This document shows, one piece after another, positions 59,102 through 64,000 of a DNA stretch of 64,000 nucleotides. Both the position numbers and the translations under genes were made by a program. This DNA is from Yinghuangia sp045039925 (GTDB lineage: Bacteria > Actinomycetota > Actinomycetes > Streptomycetales > Streptomycetaceae): the NCBI GenBank assembly GCA_045039925.1, contig CP108400.1, positions 10,230,001-10,294,000 on the forward strand. Direction: 5' to 3'. The notes under the pieces were generated by a model. The model saw only the letters and a program-made list of their open reading frames with translations, ran no database searches and was not told the DNA's origin. Numbering within the stretch: position 1 is the stretch's first letter; every line of letters starts with the position of its first letter.

Positions 59102-59249
59102 GGAACCAACCTCCCGTCTGGCGGCGCGCATTGGGGAGCTCCGTCGTGCGGCGAGGGCCTATTTTAGGCCGCCGCGGCGATGTTGTCCGACCGACCACCG
59201 GATCATGGACGCGGCCCCGCCCGGAGGCCGTGCGCGGATCGTCTGGCGG

Positions 59250-59309
59250 GTGTGCGCGGATCGCCGCCTTCCGGGCGCCGGCGGCTGCAATTGTCGTGGC
59301 GGCCACCGC
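59250..59309 (+). repeat. 60-bp intergenic repeat, copy 2
   Basis: It is equal in length and orientation to copies 1 and 3. Just upstream, GTGCGCGGATCG occurs alone at 59230-59241 as a partial copy. It is followed within 22 bases by two strong hairpins rather than by a gene. Confidence 0.85.
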
Positions 59310-59330
59310 GGAACTCGCCTCCAGGCAGGA

Positions 59331-59369
59331 CGCCGCGCCGCCGACGGGACCGCCGTCGGCGGCGCGGCG
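59331..59369. terminator. Perfect 17-bp hairpin
   Basis: Two exact 17-base arms (59331-59347 and 59353-59369) with a five-base loop lie downstream of the class V aminotransferase gene (minus strand) and just after repeat copy 2 (plus strand). Confidence 0.85.
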
Positions 59370-59395
59370 TGCGGGTTCCGCGGAGCCGGTGCCGC

Positions 59396-59429
59396 GGTCC
59401 GCCCGGCGGCGGCGTCCGCCGGGCGGACC
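59396..59429. terminator. Perfect 14-bp hairpin
   Basis: GGTCCGCCCGGCGG and CCGCCGGGCGGACC pair perfectly around six bases, 48 bases beyond the aminotransferase stop. It forms a tandem terminator with the neighbouring 17-bp hairpin. Confidence 0.85.
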
Positions 59430-59476
59430 GCCGACCTCCCGCGCTTCAGAGCGGGGTCGGCGGGACAGCGGCCGAG

Positions 59477-60658
59477 TTACCGTCGCGGTGTCGGTACACC
59501 CGCGAACACCTCGACGGCGCGGTCGAGTTCGTCCTCCGTCGTGTAGTAGTGCGGCGACAGGCGGACCAGTGGGTGCACGCCGCGCTCCTCGGTGTCGAAC
59601 TGCATGTGCTCAGGAGCCGTCGTACTCACGTTGATCCGGTGCCGGGCGAGTTCCGCGGCGATGTCGGCGGTGGGGACACCCTCGACCTTTGCCGTGACGA
59701 TCGCGCAGCGCCGCCTGCCCTGGTCGTGCACGGTGACGCCGGGAAGCGCCGCCAGGCGGGACCGCAGAGCGGCACCCACTTCCGCGGACCGGTCGCCGAT
59801 GGCGTCCAGGCCCAGGTCCAGGGCCTGCCGTACGGCGGATCCCAGGCCGAGCACCGCCGCGTAGTTCCGCTCCTGCGTCTCGAACCGGCGGGCGCCGTCG
59901 CGCCACGTGAACCCGCGACCGCCGTCCCACATCGCGGATCCCATCTCGACAACGTGCGGGTCGAGGCGCTCCAGCATCTCCGGGCGCACCCACAGGAAGC
60001 CGATCCCACGCGGCCCCCGCAGGAACTTGCGCCCGGTGCCCGTGAGCATGTCGCAGCCGATCTCGCGGACGTCGACCGGGAACTGCCCGACCGACTGAGT
60101 GGCGTCCAACAGGAACGGCACCCCCGCGGACCGCGTGATCCGTCCGATCTCGGCGACGGGGTTGACCAGGCCGCCGCCGGTGGGCACGTGGCTGACCCCG
60201 ACCAGCCGGGTGCGTTCGTCGATCAGGCCGGCCAGGGCGTCGGCGTCCATCTGGCCGTCGGCGTCGTCGGGGACGACGACGATCTCGGCACCCGTGCGCT
60301 GCGCGGCCTGGAAATAGGCCAGCACGTTCCCGCCGTACTCGGCGCGGCAGGTCAGGATGCGGTCGCCGGGTCGGAAGGAGAGGGCGTAGAACGCGGCGGT
60401 CCAGGCGTGCGTGGAGTTGTCGAACAGCGCGATCTCGGCGGGTCGGCCGCCGACGAGCTCGGCAATGTCGGCGTACGTGCGGTCGACCCGGTCGCGCTCC
60501 CGCACCGCCGCTTCAAAGCCGCCGATCTCCGCCTCCAATTCGAGATGGGCGGTCATCGTGCGCAGCGTCCGCCCGGAGAGCAGCCCGGCACGCGCGTTGT
60601 TGAGGTGCACCCGGTGCGCGACCCCCGGGGTGTCCCGGCGCACTGCCTCGATATCCAT
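59477..60658 (-). CDS. Class V aminotransferase-fold PLP enzyme
   Basis: The 393-residue enzyme has the cysteine desulfurase/isopenicillin-N-epimerase fold: HRVHLNNARAGLL near the N-terminus, FDNSTHAWTAAFYAL (about 80), SHVPTGGGLVNPV (about 160), DATQSVGQFPVDV (about 195) and the PLP lysine in TGTGRKFLRGPRGIGF (about 215). The end (VRLSPHYYTTEDELDRAVEVF) is typical. No active-site Cys of desulfurases is evident, so an epimerase, lyase or transaminase role is more likely. ATG 60658 fits homologues but has no ribosome site; ATG 60688 is an alternative. Copy 3 of the 60-bp repeat lies upstream. Confidence 0.87.
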   Translation of the reverse strand: MDIEAVRRDTPGVAHRVHLNNARAGLLSGRTLRTMTAHLELEAEIGGFEAAVRERDRVDRTYADIAELVGGRPAEIALFDNSTHAWTAAFYALSFRPGDRILTCRAEYGGNVLAYFQAAQRTGAEIVVVPDDADGQMDADALAGLIDERTRLVGVSHVPTGGGLVNPVAEIGRITRSAGVPFLLDATQSVGQFPVDVREIGCDMLTGTGRKFLRGPRGIGFLWVRPEMLERLDPHVVEMGSAMWDGGRGFTWRDGARRFETQERNYAAVLGLGSAVRQALDLGLDAIGDRSAEVGAALRSRLAALPGVTVHDQGRRRCAIVTAKVEGVPTADIAAELARHRINVSTTAPEHMQFDTEERGVHPLVRLSPHYYTTEDELDRAVEVFAGVPTPRR

Positions 60659-60736
60659 GCGCCGTACGCTGCCCGATTCGATCATCGTAGTAAAGCGGTC
60701 GTTTCCGAGTGCCCGCGTGCGCGAAGGGCCTGTTCG

Positions 60737-60796
60737 GCGTGCGCGGATCGCCGTTTTCCGGGCGGCGGTGCCTGCGATCTTCTTGCTGTCCACCGC
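60737..60796 (+). repeat. 60-bp intergenic repeat, copy 3
   Basis: This third copy lies in the divergent gap between the class V aminotransferase gene and the NHL propeller gene, ending 45 bases before the latter's ATG. It has the same length and orientation as the other two copies. Confidence 0.85.
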
Positions 60797-60841
60797 AGAC
60801 GCATCGCCTTATCGGTGCGTCACCCCATGGAGGTGTTCACG

Positions 60842-62647
60842 ATGATCCGAAGAGGTACGCCCGCCCCGCGCGGCCGATCGACAACTCGCCGTCCTGTCCT
60901 GCTGCTCCTCGCCGCCGCATTGCCGTTGCTCGCGGCGACGCCAGGCGCGGCGACCGGTGCGCAGTCGACGGCGGCGGTTGCCGACGGGAACTACAGCGCC
61001 CGCTATCTCGTCCGGCCCAATCCGCTGCCGGCCGCCAACGGGCTGGCGCTCGACGGCCGGGGGCATCTGTACGTCGCCCAGGCCCTGTACAACCGCGTCA
61101 CCCGAATCGACCTCGCCACAGGTGCCGCGGTGCGGATCGCGGACGACACCGACCCCGCGGGCGATTCCCTCCAGTCGCCCGACGACATAGCCGTCGGCCC
61201 GGACGGGAACCTGTACGTCACCAACTCCCTGCACAAATCGGTCGTTCGCATGGCACCCGACGGTTCCGCGCGCACGACCATTGCGTCCGGCGTGACCGAC
61301 GGCGTGACCGGGCCGAACGGCATCGCCTTCGCACCCGACGGACGCCTGTGGGTGAGCGACCTGGCGTTCGACCCGGCCCACCCGGGCGGCCTGTGGCAGG
61401 TGGACCCGCGGGGCACAGCCGCGCCGACGCAGCTCACCCACGGACTTCAGGTGCCGGAAGGCTTCGGCACGTCGTCCGACGGCCGCGCGTACGTCCCGGA
61501 GTACTACGCCGGGCGGATCGCGGTCGTGGACCCCGCCAATCCGGCGTCGGTCACCCGCCTCTCCACCCGGTTCGAGGGCCTGGTGTCGGCGGTGAAGGTG
61601 ACCCCGAAGCACCTCGACCCGGCCGAGCCGCTGGTCCTGGTGGAGAACCTCCCGGGCCGGGGCAACGTCTGGCGGGTGGACCGGACTTCGGGCGCCAAGA
61701 CGCTCCTCGCCACCGGGTCCGGAGCGTACGACAACCTGGCGGTCGATCCGGCGAGCGGCACGATCTACGTCTCGGACTTCGTGCAAGGCGGGATCCAGCG
61801 GGTCGACCCCCGTACCAGGACGCTGACCCAGCTCTTCCCGAACGGGCCTGTGGCCACCCCGACTTCACTGAGTCTCAACTCCGACGGCTCGCTCCTGGTC
61901 GCCGGCGCCACCTCGCTCGCGCGGGTGTCGCCTCGCGGCCAGGTGACGACGCTGTCGAAGTTCCTGGTCAGCGGGAACCAGGGGGTCACCCCCGGAGCCG
62001 TGCAGGTCGGCAACGCGCTCTACTACACCGACTGGCTTGATTCCTCGCGCCCCGGACGTCTGATGAAGCGCGATCTCGGCACGGGAGCGCAAACCGTCGT
62101 CGCGACCGGGTTCGTGATCCCCTGGCACGTGCGGCAAGGCCCGGCGGGCAGCCTTCTGCTCTCCGACGAGGTCCTGGGCAACGTCTACCGCATCGACCTC
62201 GCCGACGGTACGCAGACGGTGATCGCCTCGGGGCTGAACTCCCCGGCCGGCCTCGCCTATGACGCGCGTGCCGGAAAGGTCTACATCGCCGAGGCGGGCG
62301 CCGGACGCGTCGTCGCCGTCCCGGCCCGGGGCGGCACCCTCACCACGGTCGCCGACAACCTCGCCAAGCCGGAAGGCGTCACCCTGGACGGCCGCGGCCG
62401 ACTGCTCGTCGTGGACGCGAACGGCGCCGCCGCGCAGAACCCCGCCGCGCCCGGCAGCCTGCTGCGCGTCGTCCCCGGAACCGCGAGCCGGACCACGCTC
62501 GCGACCGGACTGCCCACGAAGCTCACCGGAATCACGCTGATCCCCGGATTCACCTACACGTCCGACGTGGTCGCACGACCGGACGGCTCCATCGTGGTGA
62601 GCGGCGCCGCCAACGGCTCGCTCATCCAACTCACCCCGAACAGGTGA
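60842..62647 (+). CDS. Secreted NHL/SMP-30-type beta-propeller protein
   Basis: The 601-residue protein has a Sec-type signal peptide (RRPVLLLLAAALPLLAATPGAATGA over residues about 16-40) and then repeated propeller blades: NGLALDGRGHLYVAQ, DDIAVGPDGNLYVTNS, NGIAFAPDGRLWVSDLA, AGLAYDARAGKVYIAEAG and EGVTLDGRGRLLVVD. About ten such repeats cover the whole mature protein, so it could form one large or two linked propellers. It is extracellular and may bind or hydrolyse a lactone-like ligand. GGAGG lies 8 bases before the ATG. Repeat copy 3 is upstream. Confidence 0.87.
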   Translation: MIRRGTPAPRGRSTTRRPVLLLLAAALPLLAATPGAATGAQSTAAVADGNYSARYLVRPNPLPAANGLALDGRGHLYVAQALYNRVTRIDLATGAAVRIADDTDPAGDSLQSPDDIAVGPDGNLYVTNSLHKSVVRMAPDGSARTTIASGVTDGVTGPNGIAFAPDGRLWVSDLAFDPAHPGGLWQVDPRGTAAPTQLTHGLQVPEGFGTSSDGRAYVPEYYAGRIAVVDPANPASVTRLSTRFEGLVSAVKVTPKHLDPAEPLVLVENLPGRGNVWRVDRTSGAKTLLATGSGAYDNLAVDPASGTIYVSDFVQGGIQRVDPRTRTLTQLFPNGPVATPTSLSLNSDGSLLVAGATSLARVSPRGQVTTLSKFLVSGNQGVTPGAVQVGNALYYTDWLDSSRPGRLMKRDLGTGAQTVVATGFVIPWHVRQGPAGSLLLSDEVLGNVYRIDLADGTQTVIASGLNSPAGLAYDARAGKVYIAEAGAGRVVAVPARGGTLTTVADNLAKPEGVTLDGRGRLLVVDANGAAAQNPAAPGSLLRVVPGTASRTTLATGLPTKLTGITLIPGFTYTSDVVARPDGSIVVSGAANGSLIQLTPNR

Positions 62648-62760
62648 CCGCACGGGCACCCAGTGAGCGGCGTCCGAGAACGGCACCGCGGCGATCGCCT
62701 GCCACGCCTTCCGCGAGAACGCCCCCGACCCCGGTCGCGGCCGGTCGGCCGTGAGCACCA

Positions 62761-62794
62761 GCGGCGGGGTCCGGCCCCCCCCGGACCCCGCCGC
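62761..62794. terminator. Perfect 14-bp hairpin after the propeller gene
   Basis: Two exact 14-base arms flank a CCCCCC loop, about 115 bases beyond the propeller gene stop and before the next TetR gene. Confidence 0.85.
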
Positions 62795-62815
62795 ACTTGC
62801 GCCCCCCGGGAGCGG

Positions 62816-62845
62816 TTGCACGCCAATGTTATGTGCGGTTAACAT
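62816..62845 (+). promoter_or_regulatory. Promoter-operator of the last TetR gene
   Basis: TTGCAC (62816-62821) and TTAACA (62839-62844) have a 17-base spacer. Inverted repeat ATGTTA-N8-TAACAT (62826-62845) overlaps the spacer and -10 box, an ideal place for autorepression. Confidence 0.6.
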
Positions 62846-62896
62846 CGGGTCGGCAGTGCGCGACGACGCGCCCAGGCCGTCCGAAAACCGGGACCC

Positions 62897-63580
62897 ATGA
62901 CCTCACTCGAAGCGGATCACTCGCGTCCGCCCACCGGCTCCGCGCACGGGCGGCGGCGCCGCGCGCTGATCCTGACCCAGGCCGCCGCACTCTTCGCCGA
63001 ACGCGGGTTCCACGCCGTCGGCATGGACGACATCGGCGCGGCCGCGGGGGTCACCGGTGCCGCCGTCTACCGCCACTTCGCCAACAAGTCCGCCGTGCTC
63101 GTCGGGCTGTTCGGCCAGGTGACCGAACAACTTCTGGACCGTGCCCGGGCAATCGTCGACCCCGACCCCGACCCCGACCCCAACCCCGACCCCAACCCCG
63201 ACGTCGAGGCCTCGGCGGAGCCGGACGGCACGTCCGGGAGCGGCAGTTCGACCGTGCTGGAACGCCTGATCGCGTCGCACGTCGGCTTCGCCCTGGCGGA
63301 GCGCAACCTGATCAAGGTGTACGCCCAGGAGTCGCACAACCTGCCCGACGCCACGCGGGGCCGGCTACGGCGCGTGCAGCGCCTGTACGCCGAGGAGTTC
63401 GTCCACGTCGTGGCCGACCGCCGCGACGACCTCACCGACGCACAGGCCCGCGTCCTGGTGCACGCGGCCTTCGGCCTGATGAACTCCGTCGCCGACCACG
63501 ACCCCGGCATTCCCGCCGAGCAGATCGCGCCCCTGCTCCGCGACGCCACGCTGCGCATGCTGACCGGGCGCGGCGCCTGA
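62897..63580 (+). CDS. TetR/AcrR-family regulator with Asp-Pro repeat
   Basis: The 227-residue regulator has the helix-turn-helix in about residues 22-65 (ILTQAAALFAERGFHAVGMDDIGAAAGVTGAAVYRHFANKSAVL over these positions) and a KstR2/fatty-acid-type C-terminal domain (FALAERNLIKVYAQESHNLP). Between helices 4 and 5 lies a run of seven Asp/Asn-Pro pairs. Its promoter holds a palindrome, so it is probably autoregulated. The convergent enoyl-CoA hydratase gene suggests a lipid or CoA-ester signal, which is inference. Confidence 0.9.
   Translation: MTSLEADHSRPPTGSAHGRRRRALILTQAAALFAERGFHAVGMDDIGAAAGVTGAAVYRHFANKSAVLVGLFGQVTEQLLDRARAIVDPDPDPDPNPDPNPDVEASAEPDGTSGSGSSTVLERLIASHVGFALAERNLIKVYAQESHNLPDATRGRLRRVQRLYAEEFVHVVADRRDDLTDAQARVLVHAAFGLMNSVADHDPGIPAEQIAPLLRDATLRMLTGRGA
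63158..63199. repeat. Hexanucleotide tandem repeat inside the TetR gene
   Basis: Seven units of GACCCC or AACCCC follow each other and encode (Asp/Asn-Pro)7. The unit is six bases, so copy changes would keep the frame. Confidence 0.9.
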
Positions 63581-63601
63581 ACCGGTGTCGACAGGGTGCG
63601 G

Positions 63602-64000
63602 TCATCGCGCCTGCCAGCGCGGCGCCCGCCCCTCACGGAAGGCCCGCGGCCCCTCCTGGGCGTCCTCGGACCCGTAGACCGGGGCCCACAGCTGCTCGGC
63701 CGCGTCGAAGGCCTCCCGGCGCGGCTGTTCGAGTGCCAGGAGCACGGTGGCCTTCGACGCGGCCACCGAGAGCGGCGCGTTCGCGGCGATGCGTTCCCCG
63801 AGGGCCTGTACGTGCGGCGCCAACTCCGCCGCGGGCACTACCGCGTTCACCAGGCCCACCTCGCGGGCCCGTTCGGCGTCGATCGGCTCCGCGGTGAGCA
63901 GCAACTCCATCGCGACGTGCGGCGGGATCAGCGAGGGCAGCGGGACCGCCCACGGCGCGCCGCGGCCGACCTTGGCCTCGGTGACCGCGAACCGGGCGTC
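63602..64000 (-). CDS. Enoyl-CoA hydratase/isomerase family protein, 3' part
   Basis: The gene runs off the right edge; 132 C-terminal residues are visible. They contain RFAVTEAKVGRGAPWAVP, LLTAEPIDAERAREVGLVNAVVPAAEL and IAANAPLSVAASKATV, the usual second half of a crotonase-fold enzyme, ending FREGRAPRWQAR. The catalytic Glu region GAPWAV departs from the usual GxxPxxG form in part. Substrate is unknown; it probably acts on CoA esters in the cytoplasm. Confidence 0.9.
   Translation of the reverse strand, partial: DARFAVTEAKVGRGAPWAVPLPSLIPPHVAMELLLTAEPIDAERAREVGLVNAVVPAAELAPHVQALGERIAANAPLSVAASKATVLLALEQPRREAFDAAEQLWAPVYGSEDAQEGPRAFREGRAPRWQAR

Overview
The window is very GC-rich (about 72-74% by eye), its genes end nearly every codon in G or C, and it carries an RbpA gene, a polyprenol-phosphate mannose synthase, SpoIIE/anti-sigma-type phosphatases, many TetR regulators and a tap-tpg telomere-maintenance operon. 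Together these point to a streptomycete with a linear chromosome (Streptomyces or a close relative such as Embleya, Yinghuangia or Kitasatospora). No chromosome end, rRNA, transposase or CRISPR array is visible.

Layout. 0-8 kb: an ABC-2 permease, an amidohydrolase, an acidic DUF6891-like protein, an XRE-cupin regulator divergent from azlC-azlD, and a MocR-type regulator divergent from its membrane partner YczE. 8-13 kb: a propeller lipoprotein, a 1.1 kb non-coding gap and a membrane Ser/Thr kinase with a PknH-like outer domain. 13-17.3 kb: a conserved streptomycete block (ppm1, fxsA, rbpA) holding two extra genes; rbpA has a textbook SigR-type promoter. 17.7-23.3 kb: a GAF-SpoIIE-HATPase phosphatase with a split sensor domain, then an FtsK-like membrane ATPase and a 64-residue membrane protein. 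23.6-32.6 kb: a flavodoxin-fold protein, an S8 protease fused to a propeller-like region, a CC-motif protein, an ArsB-type permease, hypotheticals, and a TetR gene followed by a 3-hydroxyisobutyrate-dehydrogenase-like enzyme.

32.7-40.7 kb is the telomere module: a double-HTH protein divergent from tap, tpg (terminal protein) and a DEAH helicase with helicase-associated repeats. 40.7-41.9 kb is decayed sequence around an initiator tRNA gene. 42-50 kb: a hydrolase, a threonine dehydratase-like enzyme, a lipoprotein joining a zinc peptidase to a von Willebrand D domain, a TetR/Dabb pair with twin operators, an SRPBCC protein and an orphan solute-binding protein.

51-64 kb is a run of small regulated cassettes: TetR with alcohol dehydrogenase, MFS pump and DsbA-like protein; TetR with a Tat-exported short-chain dehydrogenase; XRE, AraC, class V aminotransferase and secreted NHL propeller genes linked by a three-copy 60-bp intergenic repeat; a final TetR gene; and the 3' part of an enoyl-CoA hydratase gene. 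The most notable observations are this 60-bp repeat, the telomere module with its neighbours, the split sensor domain, the FtsK-like/mini-membrane-protein pair and several clear palindromic operators. Function calls come from reading motifs; no database search was possible.
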